DNA from: Iodobacter ciconiae
GTDB lineage: Bacteria > Pseudomonadota > Gammaproteobacteria > Burkholderiales > Chitinibacteraceae
DNA: 64,000 nucleotides
Assembly: GCF_003952345.1 (NCBI RefSeq)
Contig: NZ_CP034433.1
Span: 2,356,001-2,420,000 of the forward strand
Direction: 5' to 3'
Shown: positions 48,558 to 59,431 of the stretch, piece after piece
Position numbering within the stretch: the stretch's first letter is position 1
How the letters are laid out: every line of letters begins with the position of its first letter
Position numbers and translations under genes: made by a program
Notes under the pieces: generated by a model
What the model was told of the DNA's origin: nothing
The model's input: the letters and a program-made list of their open reading frames with translations, nothing else
The model's database searches: none

Positions 48558-50012
48558 TTAATATGCATTTCTATCACGGAAAATAACAGCAACCGTTAAT
48601 ACAATAATCTTCAAGTCCAGCCAGACAGACCAGTTACGCAAATAATCCAAATCGTATTTAATACGATTTTGCATTTTATCCAGTGTATCTGTTTCCCCTC
48701 TAAAACCATTTACCTGTGCCCAGCCAGTAATACCAGGCTTAACCTTATGACGAATCATATAGCCTTTGATCAGTTTTCTGTATTGCTCATTATGAGCATT
48801 TGCATGAGGCCTGGGGCCAACAATGCTCATTTTTCCCTCCAATACATTGATAAACTGTGGCAACTCATCCAAAGATGATTTGCGCAAGAAACTGCCTATA
48901 GGCGTTAAGCGCTGATCATTTTTAGTGGCCTGCACCACCCGGTCACCATCTTCCATTACCGTCATTGATCTGAATTTGTAAACAAGCACGCTATCACCAT
49001 TTTCACCATAGCGACGCTGCTTGAAAAATACAGGCCCGGCAGATGTTAATTTAACGGCCAGAGCAATGGTGGCAAGTACAGGCCAGATCATAAGTAAAAT
49101 AAACAGGGATAAAACAACATCACTGATTCTTTTAATTACACCATTTAAACCCATAAACGGACTTTCACAAATAGCGACAATAGGCATCCCGGCCACATTA
49201 TCAAAACGGGCATTAATCAGGTCGAAAACAAACAGATCAGGAATAAAGTAAATAGAAGCCGTACTGTCTTTTAGCTCGTCAATCAGCTCGAGCACACGAG
49301 GCTGCGAGCTCATAGGTAAAGATATATAGATTTTTTTTATGCCATGCTCTTTTATATATTCCGGCAGCATATCCAGGCTGCCCTTTAGATGTGGTGTAGC
49401 ACTTTTAGGTAAACGGCTTATGGCTCTGTCATCAAAATATCCCATGAAATCCATTTTTAAAAATGGCTCATCATGAATACTTTTTACCAGAAACTGGCTA
49501 GGCTGATTTACCCCAACCACAACCACTTTACTGCGCTCTGCATTCTCTCCCGAATCCACCCTCAATACATAAACACGGATTGCTATGTGAACCAGAATCA
49601 ATACTAAAGGGGAAGCAATAAACCAGGTAATAATAAATGGCGGGTAATAATAATCTATAAATCCGGAAATTCTTCCAATCAGAACCAGTGCGGCAACAAC
49701 TGCCAGCCATTCCGCAATAAACCGCCCCAAGCCCAGCCAGGATCTTGAATAACCCGGCATAAATAAAAACATGCCATCTAGCAATAATGCGGTAAGTAAA
49801 AACGCGAGTGTTGCAAGAATAAATCCATAGCCATCCATTGCAATATTAAAAGGAATAGCAATTAGATAAAAAGATACAACAACCAGAATAGGGTCAATAA
49901 ATAACTTGAAAAAACTAATAAAAGGCGCTACGTTTGAAAATTCGCGAAAACGATCCGCAAGCAGGCTAGGAGCCGCAACAATATTAGCTTCTAGTGTATT
50001 CTTATCCATCAT
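48558..50012 (-). CDS. Undecaprenyl-phosphate glucose phosphotransferase (WcaJ-like)
   Basis: About 484 aa. Four or five N-terminal helices, a central CoA-binding-like domain (VVVVGVNQPSQFLVKSI), and the PHPT catalytic end: NGVIKRISDVVLSLFILLMI, GPVFFKQRRYGENGDSVLVY, KFRSMTVME, SSLDELPQFINVLEGKMSIV, GPRPHANAHNEQYRKLIKGY, KPGITGWAQVNGFRGET. Transfers glucose- or galactose-1-P to undecaprenyl-P to start the repeat unit. The start is uncertain: ATG 50012 (MMDKNTLEANIV) or a TTG at 50066. Homologue of epsB in methanolan loci. Confidence 0.92.
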   Translation of the reverse strand: MMDKNTLEANIVAAPSLLADRFREFSNVAPFISFFKLFIDPILVVVSFYLIAIPFNIAMDGYGFILATLAFLLTALLLDGMFLFMPGYSRSWLGLGRFIAEWLAVVAALVLIGRISGFIDYYYPPFIITWFIASPLVLILVHIAIRVYVLRVDSGENAERSKVVVVGVNQPSQFLVKSIHDEPFLKMDFMGYFDDRAISRLPKSATPHLKGSLDMLPEYIKEHGIKKIYISLPMSSQPRVLELIDELKDSTASIYFIPDLFVFDLINARFDNVAGMPIVAICESPFMGLNGVIKRISDVVLSLFILLMIWPVLATIALAVKLTSAGPVFFKQRRYGENGDSVLVYKFRSMTVMEDGDRVVQATKNDQRLTPIGSFLRKSSLDELPQFINVLEGKMSIVGPRPHANAHNEQYRKLIKGYMIRHKVKPGITGWAQVNGFRGETDTLDKMQNRIKYDLDYLRNWSVWLDLKIIVLTVAVIFRDRNAY

Positions 50013-50115
50013 TTGATCAATGTTTTCTACTGAATCATTCAAAATATTCAATACCTTTAGGTGCAAATAGTCTTTAATAACATTAAAGCATCATTAATTT
50101 TAATTTCACTAAAAA

Positions 50116-51288
50116 TCAATAATCAAACCTCGCATTCAGCCCCAGCTGGTAGTCTTTATAATTACCATTGATCACCTCACTGTTTCTCTGCTCTGCCCGA
50201 ACATAGCTTGTAATGGTTAATGGCAGTAAAGCCTTATAATTTAACCCTATACGTAAGCTATTAGTATTTTCATTTCTCTGTGCATTGCCACCTGCCGCTT
50301 CAAAACTGCGCTCTCTGCGATCAGCATCAATATTCCAATCCATCTTAGCCGTCATCGCCCACTTTGCGCCTATATTCATATGCCGATCCAGATTGCGCCC
50401 AGCGCCACTGGTAAACTCCGAAAAACTTTGCCCATAACCTATCTTTAATGATGTTTTATCCGTCGCCTGCCATGCCAGCCCCAGATCCCATTGTGGCGTA
50501 TTTTGACTTTGATCATTAAATGCCGAAACCCAGTGACTTAGGCCTAATGAAGAACTGATGATTAATTTATTGCTGGGAGAGTACCCTAAATTAACCGAAC
50601 TTGTTTGCTCGGTAAAACCTGCTCTGAAGGGTAAATCAATATCATAGGTATATTTTCGCCAGCCATGCCGAAGCGAAATATAATTGCCTTTTGCCGTTTG
50701 ATAACGCAGACCTAAACTGGCAGTATTGTTTTTAGCATCAATAAATTTTTTTAAATCATGCTCTTCGGTACTTATCCCTGCCGTAGCAATGATTGAAAGC
50801 GTACTTTTTAATTTCAATATCCCCTGCCAGTCCACACTATTCTGGCGCTGCATATCCAATACACGATTACCCTGAGCCGCAAATAGATCGTCTTCGAATG
50901 AAGACATTCTATTTGAAGCTTTTGCACTTAGCTGGCCACTTAAACGGCTGCCTAGCAGCCAATCCCACGCCAAGCCTACATTCCACTCATTGTGATTTAA
51001 CTCACTAAAATTCCGGTAATTAATCTGGCTAATATCTGCATTGGCGTGAAGCAGCTGGCGAGACAGAATTAAATCTAATTGGCCACTCACTTTGCTATCT
51101 AAACGTAAATCTGCTTTGTGCCCATTTTCACGAGTTTGCGTATTTTCTATATTTTCAGCTAATTTGAACAAATTACTATCGTACTGGGATGCTAAATTGA
51201 CATTCAACTTTACTGTGTCTTCAGGCCCATAAGCAGCTTGTGCATAATTTAAAGAACACAAACCCAGCAAACCAACGCGAAACCACAT
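50116..51288 (-). CDS. epsL: EpsL-like outer-membrane beta-barrel protein
   Basis: 390 aa, first gene of the eps run. Signal peptide MWFRVGLLGLCSLNYAQA, cleaved before AYGPEDT, then ~16 alternating amphipathic strands (LNVGLAWDWLLGSRLSGQLS, ISLRHGWRKYTYDIDLPF, SVNLGYSPSNKLIISSSLGL, IGLNYKALLPLTITSYVR) ending in an aromatic, NARFDY, typical for BAM recognition. ATG 51288 follows AAGGATC. The long upstream reading (from 51375) lacks signal-peptide logic. Predicted outer-membrane porin or assembly protein of the polymer. Confidence 0.85.
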   Translation of the reverse strand: MWFRVGLLGLCSLNYAQAAYGPEDTVKLNVNLASQYDSNLFKLAENIENTQTRENGHKADLRLDSKVSGQLDLILSRQLLHANADISQINYRNFSELNHNEWNVGLAWDWLLGSRLSGQLSAKASNRMSSFEDDLFAAQGNRVLDMQRQNSVDWQGILKLKSTLSIIATAGISTEEHDLKKFIDAKNNTASLGLRYQTAKGNYISLRHGWRKYTYDIDLPFRAGFTEQTSSVNLGYSPSNKLIISSSLGLSHWVSAFNDQSQNTPQWDLGLAWQATDKTSLKIGYGQSFSEFTSGAGRNLDRHMNIGAKWAMTAKMDWNIDADRRERSFEAAGGNAQRNENTNSLRIGLNYKALLPLTITSYVRAEQRNSEVINGNYKDYQLGLNARFDY

Positions 51289-52093
51289 CACAAGATCCTT
51301 ACTTATTGAGCCCTTATTAGCCAAGAAGATAGCTGCATTGTATTTCAAACTTCCTACTGTAAACTTATATGACATATTTTTTAAATGTCATGGCAAAGAG
51401 TTTACCTCTATTTTTAACCTACTGCATTTTTGCGTCATATTGCAAAATACTTATGTTACTTACAGCTTGCTACATTTAAAAATAGGCAAGCTTTCTTACA
51501 AAATACTATCCCTGCCATATAATCTGAATAATTTCTAGTTGAAAAAGTCATTTTATTCACCGAAATATTACAAAAATTGCCAGAAATTCAAAGTAAACGG
51601 GTTTGTCTGCCTGACCAATTGCATCCCGATGGCATAAATATATTAAATCGATGATTTTCGTATCTGATGCGAATCAAATGCATTTACCTACATTATTACC
51701 TGTTTGTTCCCTTAACGTCCTTACGCCACTGTACTTACATCCGTGCTCAACCCGCCTGGTGGGTGAGCTAAAACACTACATTTTCCAGCAGCGCCTGATG
51801 GTTTTGCGATTGGGTAACAAAGCGAAACAATGCCAATGCCCCTTTTTTTGGACAGGCAGATACAAAACAGTGACGCATCACTTGTCCGTGGCCGGATAAC
51901 GCAGCCACTCTATTTTAACGTTCAGGGGATAGTATTTATTGGCGGGTCATTGCCTGAATGCAAAACTTGATTTGCAGGCCAATGATGGCTAATTAGATAT
52001 CGGGCAGGCATTTTGCCTGAAATGAGCTATTTACCAAACCTTGGAGATCATTTCATCAGCCATAGTACCGGCATTAAATTGAAAATGTGTGTA
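51289..52093. other. Promoter region between eps operon and diguanylate cyclase
   Basis: About 800 bp. It should hold the leftward eps promoter. A 7-bp inverted repeat (AGCTTGC / GCAAGCT, about 51463-51492) lies ~175 bp before epsL and may be a regulator site. A coding-like minus-strand stretch near 51770-51905 (CFVSACPKKGALALFRFVT) ends in a stop but has no clear start. No sigma-54 site or riboswitch was recognised. Confidence 0.45.
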
Positions 52094-53005
52094 CTACTCA
52101 TCTTCGCCACACACCCGGTTGCGGCCGCCAGCTTTAGCCTGATACAGGCGTTCATCTGCTAGTTTTAAAATATTTTCCGGGAAAGAGAGCTGCTCCCCCT
52201 GTGCAGTAGCGATCCCAATACTGACCGTGATAACACCTGCTGCTCTGGATTTTTTATGGGGTAAAGCCAATAATTCGATGTCATAACGCAATTTATCTGC
52301 AAGCATAATTGCACCGATATTGTCGGTGTCCGGCATAACCAGCACAAATTCCTCTCCGCCATAGCGCGCGCCCATATCCCCGCCTCTTCCCAAACCATAA
52401 CGCAGTACCGAAGCCACACTATGCAGCGCTCTATCGCCCATGGCATGACCATAGCAATCGTTATATTGCTTGAAAAAATCAACATCGAGCAGCGCAATAG
52501 ACAAAGCACAGCCAGCCCGTGCACAGCGGCGGCACTCGTAAGCAAAAGTCTGGTCAAACTGACGACGATTAGGGATTTCTGTCAGTGCATCAATATTGGC
52601 GAGTGACTCCAGTAAGCGATGCTGCCGTGCCAGGCGCAGATGCAACGCGACTCTGGCCCGAACCACAGTGGCATGAAACGGCTTGGTAATATAGTCAGAA
52701 GCCCCCATTTCCAGCCCGCGCGCCTCGTCTTCAGGCCGATCCAGACCAGTAATAAAAATCACGGCAATACCCATCGTGGCCGGATTTGCTTTTAAACGCT
52801 GCAATACTTCGTAGCCGTCCATATCCGGCATCATTACATCCAGCAAAATCAAATCCGGAATATGCTGAATTGCTTTTTCCAAACCCTGCTCACCGCTCTT
52901 TGCCATAATCACCATATGCTCATTTTTGAGCAACTCACCAAGAACCTTTCGATTAATGGGCGCATCATCAACGATCAATATTTTTTGCGGTGAAGTTTCA
53001 CTCAT
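52094..53005 (-). CDS. Response regulator with GGDEF domain (PleD-like diguanylate cyclase)
   Basis: 303 aa. Receiver domain (1-120): [18 protein letters not shown], phosphoacceptor Asp in [15 protein letters not shown] near residue 55, KPFHA. GGDEF domain from ~145: [36 protein letters not shown] and active site [16 protein letters not shown] lies five residues before GGEEF, a canonical I-site, so product inhibition is expected. It makes c-di-GMP when phosphorylated, probably by the hybrid kinase encoded just upstream (4-bp overlap). Located right before the eps operon. Confidence 0.93.
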   Translation of the reverse strand: MSETSPQKILIVDDAPINRKVLGELLKNEHMVIMAKSGEQGLEKAIQHIPDLILLDVMMPDMDGYEVLQRLKANPATMGIAVIFITGLDRPEDEARGLEMGASDYITKPFHATVVRARVALHLRLARQHRLLESLANIDALTEIPNRRQFDQTFAYECRRCARAGCALSIALLDVDFFKQYNDCYGHAMGDRALHSVASVLRYGLGRGGDMGARYGGEEFVLVMPDTDNIGAIMLADKLRYDIELLALPHKKSRAAGVITVSIGIATAQGEQLSFPENILKLADERLYQAKAGGRNRVCGEDE

Positions 53006-56000
53006 ACATCCTCACTCAGTATATTTATTTGCAAGAGTTCCGGTCGTTGCAAAACAAATCGATTTAATTCATCCAGCGCTTCGGCGTATTCCAAATCAAC
53101 AATAGCCTTGTAGATCACATCCAGAGTGAACTTAATATCCGAATCACTATTTTGCGCAAATAGCGCAAGCTGCAAACAATGAAACGCATCTTCAGCCTTT
53201 ACATCATCGGCCTGTAAATCAATACGTAATTGGTTAATTATGCCTGAGATTACTGCCGGATCAGGCAAAACGGGCGCCATAGCATGCGAAGTAAATAAAG
53301 ATAGCCCTTCAAACAAGAGACGCAAAGCTGCGATCAGATCTGGCACCTGCGCCAGCGCGATATCTGTATGCGCTGAGCGTAACGCCTCCTCGATAGCCCC
53401 TGCCCTGGCACTCACCTCTTCAGCTCCCAGATAAGCAGAAGTTGATTTCACACTATGCACAAGCTGCTGTAACTCATCCGTATTGACGATGGCAAATGCA
53501 GACTCCAGCGCAGGCAGCAGCCGGGCAGCGTCTTTACGAAATAATTCAATAATTTTAGAAAGCCGTAGAAAATCACCGGAGGATCTGGCCAGCGCGACAG
53601 ACCAGTTTACCCCTGCAATATCCGGCAATGAGGCCAGTTCTTTATTCTGGCTCTTTGCAAACTCCAGCGCGACCTCATCCGGCACACCGGATATATCGCG
53701 GCAATGCAAACTGACAGGGTTAATCCAGTGCAGCAATACTCCAATTAGAAGATCAGGATTGATCGGCTTGGTGATATGCCCATTCATGCCCGCTTGCAAA
53801 CTAAGCTGTCTGTCCCCGCTCATCGCATGGGCCGTCATAGCAATAATTGGCAGCTCCGTATAGCCCAGAGCGCGAATCTGCTCTGTGGCATTGAGCCCAT
53901 CCAATTCAGGCATCTGGATATCCATCAGGACTAAATCATAATGCACTGTGCTTACTTTATGAATCGCTTCATACCCATTGATGGCAATATCAACAATAAC
54001 AGGGACCTCAGCTAAAATACCCAGCGCAACTTCGCGGTTAATTTCATTGTCTTCCACCAGTAAAACCCGTGCGCCTTTTAATGGCAGCAAGCTGCTATCG
54101 AATCCAGCAGAATGATCAGGCAAGCTTCGGGCTGCTAATCCGCCATAGAGCGCATCATTAATACAATTAAATAGCTGGGATGAATTAATTGGCTTTGTTA
54201 AAAATCCATCAATATCAAGGCCGCTGGACTGCTTTTTTAAATCATCTTTTGAATACGCAGTCACCATTAAAATGGCAGGCATTTTAATAAGATCAGATTG
54301 CTGCCGGATACGCTGCGCCGTTTCAATACCATCCATACCGGACATATGCCAATCCAGTAATACCAGATCAAAAGAGCGACCATTTTCTTTCGCTTTGTCC
54401 AGCGCAATCAATGCAGCAATTCCGGAATCGGCAAGCTGATATTGCACTCCAAAAGATGAAAGCATATCCCCCAGTAATTCGCGTGAAGCGGCATTATCAT
54501 CCACAAGCAACAGATATAATTTATCCAGGTTATCTGCTGAATAAGCTATTTTTTCGGGAAAGTCATGGCAAATACCCAGCTCGATACAAAAATTAAAACA
54601 GCTCCCTTTGCCCACTTCGCTGGTAACCGTAATGTCACCGCCCATTAGCTCCACGAGCTGCCGCACAATAGAAAGCCCCAGACCTGTGCCGCCATATTTA
54701 CGGGTAATCGAGCCATCAGCCTGTGTAAATGCCTGAAATAATCCATCCAGCTGTGAAGGGCTCATGCCAATACCGGTGTCGCTCACGGAAAAATGCAAAA
54801 GCACATGATCAGGCTTACACTCCTGCGCCGTAACAGTAATAATAATCTCGCCATGCTCGGTAAATTTAGCCGAATTATCTGCCAGATTAATCAGGATCTG
54901 GCCCAGCCGCAAAGGGTCTCCCATCAAATACCGGGGCACACCTCTGGCCACCTGTAAGATAACAGCGACGCCTTTACTCTCTGTTTTGGGCGTAATCAGG
55001 CTGGATGCATTTTCTAAAGTGGTTTTTAAATTGAATGGCACGGTTTCCAAACTTAACTTACCGGCTTCAATTTTTGAAAAATCGAGAATATCATTAATCA
55101 GCCCTAACAGGTTTTCACCGGCAATCAACGCTTTTTCAACGTAATTTCGCTGCTGAACATCCAGAGCAGTGCGCAAAGCCAACCGGCTCATGCCAATAAT
55201 GGCGTTTAAAGGCGTGCGGATTTCATGGCTCATGCGTGCTAAAAAATCACCTTTAGCCCGGCTGGCTTCTTCAGCTTGCTCCATTGCATTTTTTTGCACG
55301 GCAGCCAGCTCGCGCCGCGCGGTAATATCAGTCAGCACCACAACATTACCGCCTCCGGGGATACAATTGCGGCCCAGCTGCAGCCAGCGCTCGCCAAGCC
55401 GGACCTCGATGCTTCCCAGCCCTGCACCCAGCCAGTCCACTTTCCGGATCATCCAGTCTGCTCTGCCATGATGAACTTCGGAAATCTTTTGCATCATTCC
55501 TTCCAGATCCAGCTCCAGGAGCACATCAGGCGGAACTTCAACCAAACGGGCAAATGCTTCGTTCACCATAATCAGTTGCTGCTGTGCATCAAAACCCACA
55601 AAGCCGCTAGACATTGATTGCACTGCCGCATTGAGCCTTGCCTGTGCATTGCGTAAATCTTGTTGTGTGGCATTCAACTGGATCGCGTTACAACGAAAAA
55701 CCTCCAGCGCTGCGGCCATCGCACCCACTTCATCTCTGCGCTCAAGTCCAGCGACTTCCAGCGAAGACTGCCCTTCTGCCAGCTGCTTCATCACCTGCGT
55801 CATATCCCAAATAGGCCGGGCAATTACGCGAGCCAGTAAAACAGAAATAATGATAGACCCTAGGCTGACAAGCACAACAATTGACCAAGCCAGCATTCGC
55901 GCGTGCTCCGCCTCGGACAGCACATTGGCAATATGCTGATTGGCCAGCAAATCGGCATTTCTCACGTAATCGTTAAGCTTTCCGCGCAGCAAGGTGTAGT

Positions 56001-56478
56001 GAGTCGTAACCCCCTCGGCAGCAAGGCTGCCTGCAGCAATATCAATACTCACCAGACTGGCGCTTCGCTCGGTGTCGCCCAAAAAATGTTCAATATCTTT
56101 AATTAATTGAGCATCCAGCTTGTATTGCTTTAGAAGCCCGGTTTCTCTTCGTAAGCTCTCTGTCTGAGCCCGCAAACTGGCTCTTAAACGGGCAATAGAC
56201 GATTTATCAAAAAAATTGGTCTCCCACAGCACTAATCGCTGCAAATCAATCTGAATATGTGAAAGCTCCAGAGCCAAGCGACTTACTACCGAGATATTAG
56301 GCAGGGTGACCTGGCCCAGCTGGCGCGCAGCCTGACGTGCACTCTCGCCCTGCCCCTGCCCTACCACCGTGACAGTAAGCAAGGCCAGCGTAAAAATAAA
56401 AGGCAGCAGCATAAATTTCACAGTTAAGGGAAAGTTAACCAATACCTGCATTAATTTACGCAGCAACTCTTTCACCAT
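53002..56478 (-). CDS. Hybrid sensor histidine kinase with two receivers and HPt
   Basis: About 1158 aa. Order: TM1 (~10-40), periplasmic helical sensor ([20 protein letters not shown]), TM2 (~193-215), HAMP ([19 protein letters not shown]), PAS (~275-385, [20 protein letters not shown]), HisKA with His418 in [16 protein letters not shown], HATPase ([36 protein letters not shown]), REC1 ([22 protein letters not shown]), REC2 ([21 protein letters not shown]), HPt ([14 protein letters not shown], about 1009). A complete phosphorelay in one chain, passing phosphate to the GGDEF receiver. ATG 56478 (MVKELLRK) chosen; a TTG at 56553 with AAGGA before it would add 25 residues. Confidence 0.93.
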   Translation of the reverse strand: MVKELLRKLMQVLVNFPLTVKFMLLPFIFTLALLTVTVVGQGQGESARQAARQLGQVTLPNISVVSRLALELSHIQIDLQRLVLWETNFFDKSSIARLRASLRAQTESLRRETGLLKQYKLDAQLIKDIEHFLGDTERSASLVSIDIAAGSLAAEGVTTHYTLLRGKLNDYVRNADLLANQHIANVLSEAEHARMLAWSIVVLVSLGSIIISVLLARVIARPIWDMTQVMKQLAEGQSSLEVAGLERRDEVGAMAAALEVFRCNAIQLNATQQDLRNAQARLNAAVQSMSSGFVGFDAQQQLIMVNEAFARLVEVPPDVLLELDLEGMMQKISEVHHGRADWMIRKVDWLGAGLGSIEVRLGERWLQLGRNCIPGGGNVVVLTDITARRELAAVQKNAMEQAEEASRAKGDFLARMSHEIRTPLNAIIGMSRLALRTALDVQQRNYVEKALIAGENLLGLINDILDFSKIEAGKLSLETVPFNLKTTLENASSLITPKTESKGVAVILQVARGVPRYLMGDPLRLGQILINLADNSAKFTEHGEIIITVTAQECKPDHVLLHFSVSDTGIGMSPSQLDGLFQAFTQADGSITRKYGGTGLGLSIVRQLVELMGGDITVTSEVGKGSCFNFCIELGICHDFPEKIAYSADNLDKLYLLLVDDNAASRELLGDMLSSFGVQYQLADSGIAALIALDKAKENGRSFDLVLLDWHMSGMDGIETAQRIRQQSDLIKMPAILMVTAYSKDDLKKQSSGLDIDGFLTKPINSSQLFNCINDALYGGLAARSLPDHSAGFDSSLLPLKGARVLLVEDNEINREVALGILAEVPVIVDIAINGYEAIHKVSTVHYDLVLMDIQMPELDGLNATEQIRALGYTELPIIAMTAHAMSGDRQLSLQAGMNGHITKPINPDLLIGVLLHWINPVSLHCRDISGVPDEVALEFAKSQNKELASLPDIAGVNWSVALARSSGDFLRLSKIIELFRKDAARLLPALESAFAIVNTDELQQLVHSVKSTSAYLGAEEVSARAGAIEEALRSAHTDIALAQVPDLIAALRLLFEGLSLFTSHAMAPVLPDPAVISGIINQLRIDLQADDVKAEDAFHCLQLALFAQNSDSDIKFTLDVIYKAIVDLEYAEALDELNRFVLQRPELLQINILSEDV

Positions 56479-56533
56479 GCGACACCCATAAAGTAAATCA
56501 ACCTTACACAGGCCCGGCTTGCCCCAGGCAGTG

Positions 56534-57661
56534 TCAACGGGGTAAATCGCCAATAATTCCTTCTGCCAGCCAATACATTTTTTCTAATTCCAATGCCGTG
56601 CTTGCAAATTTCTGCCCCTGAGCAATCCGCAATTTGCCAGTGTTATCTTTCAAGGGGCCTGTAAAAATAGTCATCTTGCCGCTTTTTAACATTTCACGCT
56701 GCCGGTCTGCCTCAGCCCGGACAAGCGAAGGAACAAGCGGGCCATAGGGACTGCTGTGCATTAATCCACCTGCAAAACCCGTACGGACAGATCGTGGCCA
56801 GTCTTTTTTTGACATGATTCTCTGCACATAATCAGGATAGAGGTGACTCCAGTCGAACTCTGCCCCCGTCAATAAAAACCTGGGGGCAATCGTGCTCTGG
56901 TCAAAATGGTAACCACAGAAATACACCCCTTTTGCCTCGCACAAAGCCGCCAATTTAGCCGGAGAATCAATATGGCAAGTGATTACATCAATCTGCTTAT
57001 CCAGGAGCTCATTAAAAGCAGCCGTTTCCTTCTGGGTATTACTCCATTCCCCCGTAAACAGCAGCGTCATTACCGCCTGAGGATTGGCCTTTCGTGCACC
57101 CAGCATAAAAGCATTTACATTACGTAAAACCTGGGGAATGGGCTTGGCAGCAATAAAACCCATGCGCCCACCCGCGCTCATCAAGCCTGCCACCAGACCA
57201 CTCACATACTGAGCCTCTTCAGTGTAGGCAAAATAAGTAGCAACATTTCCCGGGTAGGCCCCCTGCCTATAAACTGCCCCGGCATGCAAGAACACGACAT
57301 CCGGATATTGCCGGGCAGCTTCAAGAACAAAAGAATTAAAATAACCATAAGAAGTGGCAAATATAATGCGGCAATGCTTTTGCTCAATTAGCAGCGTAAT
57401 TGCGGCAAGTACCTCTTTTGTTTCTGGGATATGGCTAAGCTCATGAATCTCTACATTGTTAAGCGCGGCAACTGCACGGGCCCCCATGGCATGGGCCTGG
57501 TTGTATCCCAGATCATTGGGAGCGCCATGATAAATAAAACCAACCGCAAATTTATCTTTACCAGCCCCCGCCCAGGCAAGCGGCCCCAGCGCACCTAAAA
57601 CACCCAGCCTGGCAAAGGCAGTCAGCACTTTACGCCGATGCGCCTGGTTAACATTTTGCAT
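56534..57661 (-). CDS. BMP/PnrA-family periplasmic binding protein
   Basis: 375 aa. Twin-basic N-region ([20 protein letters not shown]), hydrophobic stretch and AWAG cleavage point; likely exported. [20 protein letters not shown] is the BMP (purine-nucleoside binding, PnrA/Med) signature, with [20 protein letters not shown]-type [19 protein letters not shown] and [20 protein letters not shown]. There is no ABC transporter next to it; instead it directly precedes the hybrid kinase, so it may be a ligand sensor for it. ATG 57661 has GGAGAGG upstream. Confidence 0.88.
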   Translation of the reverse strand: MQNVNQAHRRKVLTAFARLGVLGALGPLAWAGAGKDKFAVGFIYHGAPNDLGYNQAHAMGARAVAALNNVEIHELSHIPETKEVLAAITLLIEQKHCRIIFATSYGYFNSFVLEAARQYPDVVFLHAGAVYRQGAYPGNVATYFAYTEEAQYVSGLVAGLMSAGGRMGFIAAKPIPQVLRNVNAFMLGARKANPQAVMTLLFTGEWSNTQKETAAFNELLDKQIDVITCHIDSPAKLAALCEAKGVYFCGYHFDQSTIAPRFLLTGAEFDWSHLYPDYVQRIMSKKDWPRSVRTGFAGGLMHSSPYGPLVPSLVRAEADRQREMLKSGKMTIFTGPLKDNTGKLRIAQGQKFASTALELEKMYWLAEGIIGDLPR

Positions 57662-58534
57662 GCAGCCTCTCCGAGCTAAAAATGCACAGACATCTGCACG
57701 ACAAGGCAATAACCACAGATTGCGCTACACCCGGCTGGTATTTAAATAGCCGGCTGGTATCAGATCCTTCCGAGCCGCTGCCGTAAACAGAGGACTTTCG
57801 GGGCAACTCATCGCTTTGCATACATTGATCCATCTGCAAGATCTACCGGCCTGCGCCACGCTATCCATTTAAAAACATCGCTACCCACCCAAGATAGCAT
57901 CACAGTTTTTTTGTGCATCTTCTTTCACTTTTCTTGCAATGATCACTATTTTCAACCACTTTAATTATTACATCGCATTATGCGGTACCCGATAGGTGGT
58001 CACATAATAACTTACTAAACTCTTTACACCAGTGGCAAAAAGTCGCAAGCGAGCGTCTATAAGCTAACAAAACTGACAGAAAATCTATTCTCTTTTGCTC
58101 AAAAGAGTATTTTTTTGTCATATTACGGCACCCTTGCCTGCACATAAGTAATCAAGCCATGCAGTGTAATTAGCATCGATACGGGATGGATTTCTATCTG
58201 GTAAATTGCGCCCACCAGAGCCTGCTGGCACTTGATTTCCGGCTCGGCGCAGCTGTAAACCCAACGTCAGCGGACCTGATCACGATGGATCAGCTGGCAG
58301 TCAATTTACTCCAAGATCAACCCAGCGCCCGGCAAGCTGGCTTGCCTTTGCAATAAGTAGTTGATATTGCAAGGGCAGCCTGTCGTTTTTCGTTTAAAAT
58401 ACGCACAAAATCGACCCTGAATATAAACGCGGCATAACCCGCATCTTTGCAGAAAAGACGCATCTGAGATGCTCTGCTCGGCATCAGCCAGCGCTTAATA
58501 AGACCTCTAATGCACACCAGGAAAGAAAGCCCAC
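57662..58534. other. Intergenic region between divergent BMP operon and J-domain cassette
   Basis: About 870 bp with promoters for both sides. On the minus strand at ~58130-58290 a frame reads LQLRRAGNQVPAGSGGRN and RIDANYTAWLDYLCAGKG before a stop, with no start, suggesting a decayed gene of unknown type. No RNA gene recognised. Confidence 0.4.
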
Positions 58535-58822
58535 ATGTCTGTTATTCAAGATCATTATGCAAAATTAGGCGTTCCACCCACCGCTGGCATTGATTTAATC
58601 AAATCCGCTTACCGAAAAAATGCAGCGCGCTACCACCCGGATAAAAACCCGGACCCCGCCGCAGTCGCACAATTCAGAGCCATTCAGGAAGCATATGAAG
58701 TACTGGCGGATACAAGCCGCCGCCAGGCTTACGACGACTACCGGCAGCGCAGCCTGATCGATAATCCATTAGAAGTTGCCCGCGAAATTGCTGAAAAATA
58801 TATTAAAGGAATTACCTTGTGA
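58535..58822 (+). CDS. J-domain (DnaJ-like) mini-protein
   Basis: 95 aa, almost only a J domain: DHYAKLGVPPTAGIDLIKSAY, the HPD tripeptide in ARYHPDKNPDPAAVAQF, and IQEAYEVLADTSRRQAYDDY. It lacks the Gly/Phe, zinc-finger and C-terminal substrate domains of DnaJ. J proteins stimulate DnaK ATPase; a lone J domain usually recruits Hsp70 to a partner, here perhaps the proteins encoded next. The stop overlaps the GTG of the next gene (GTGA). Confidence 0.9.
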   Translation: MSVIQDHYAKLGVPPTAGIDLIKSAYRKNAARYHPDKNPDPAAVAQFRAIQEAYEVLADTSRRQAYDDYRQRSLIDNPLEVAREIAEKYIKGITL

Positions 58823-59361
58823 ATATTTCCCCGTACTTCACTGACCTTTACACCAGTTACGAAGCCGAGCTTGACGATTTATCCAGCGATTCCGAAGGAA
58901 AATCGGCCCTTGCAAAGCGGCTTAATGAAAAACGTCAGGAAATTGAACACATCCTGCCAATGATTGAATTTGCTCCGGAAATGGTTACCGTTATTTTCTA
59001 TAATGCTTTCGGTTTTAATAACCCTAAAATCATGCAGGGCATTATTTTTAGTGAGCCTGAAGGCTATGGCGATGACTTTATTTCCTGGAATGAACTTAGC
59101 AAACACCTGAATATTGCCAGCTGGGCAGAAAAATTAATTGATGCCATTTTAAATACAGAAGGGGGTGATCTATTTATGGTCATGGCCGCTGCATTAGAGT
59201 TTATGCGCAGCAATGGCGCACACGGCCATTATCCCCAGCCCGAAATTATTGAAAATGAAGAGGATAATGACGAAGACGGAGCATTACAATTGGATGAATC
59301 AGGCTCAAACTGGCTGAGCGAACAGGGTTTTGAATCAGTAGAAACGGAAAACAACAATTAA
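58819..59361 (+). CDS. Acidic protein of unknown function, coupled to J-domain gene
   Basis: 180 aa starting with GTG. An N-terminal helical part (YTSYEAELDDLSSDSEGKSA, LAKRLNEKRQEIEHIL), a more hydrophobic centre (PEMVTVIFYNAFGFNNPKIM), and a very acidic tail (EIIENEEDNDEDGALQL). No family recognised, no signal peptide. Four-base overlap with the J-domain gene implies equimolar synthesis and probable interaction. The function is unknown. Confidence 0.75.
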   Translation: MNISPYFTDLYTSYEAELDDLSSDSEGKSALAKRLNEKRQEIEHILPMIEFAPEMVTVIFYNAFGFNNPKIMQGIIFSEPEGYGDDFISWNELSKHLNIASWAEKLIDAILNTEGGDLFMVMAAALEFMRSNGAHGHYPQPEIIENEEDNDEDGALQLDESGSNWLSEQGFESVETENNN

Positions 59362-59431
59362 CTAAGCGCATCGACCTGCCCTGCTCAATACGGCTTAGCC
59401 GTGCAATTTAATCAGAGATAAAGGATTTCGA

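Noticed and set aside
48669..48878. Plus-strand frames inside the polysaccharide operon
   Set aside because: They lie antisense to well-supported genes and show no motifs.
51651..51899. Rightward 82-codon open frame in the eps promoter gap
   Set aside because: No ribosome site, cysteine-rich unlikely composition, and the opposite strand looks at least as coding-like.
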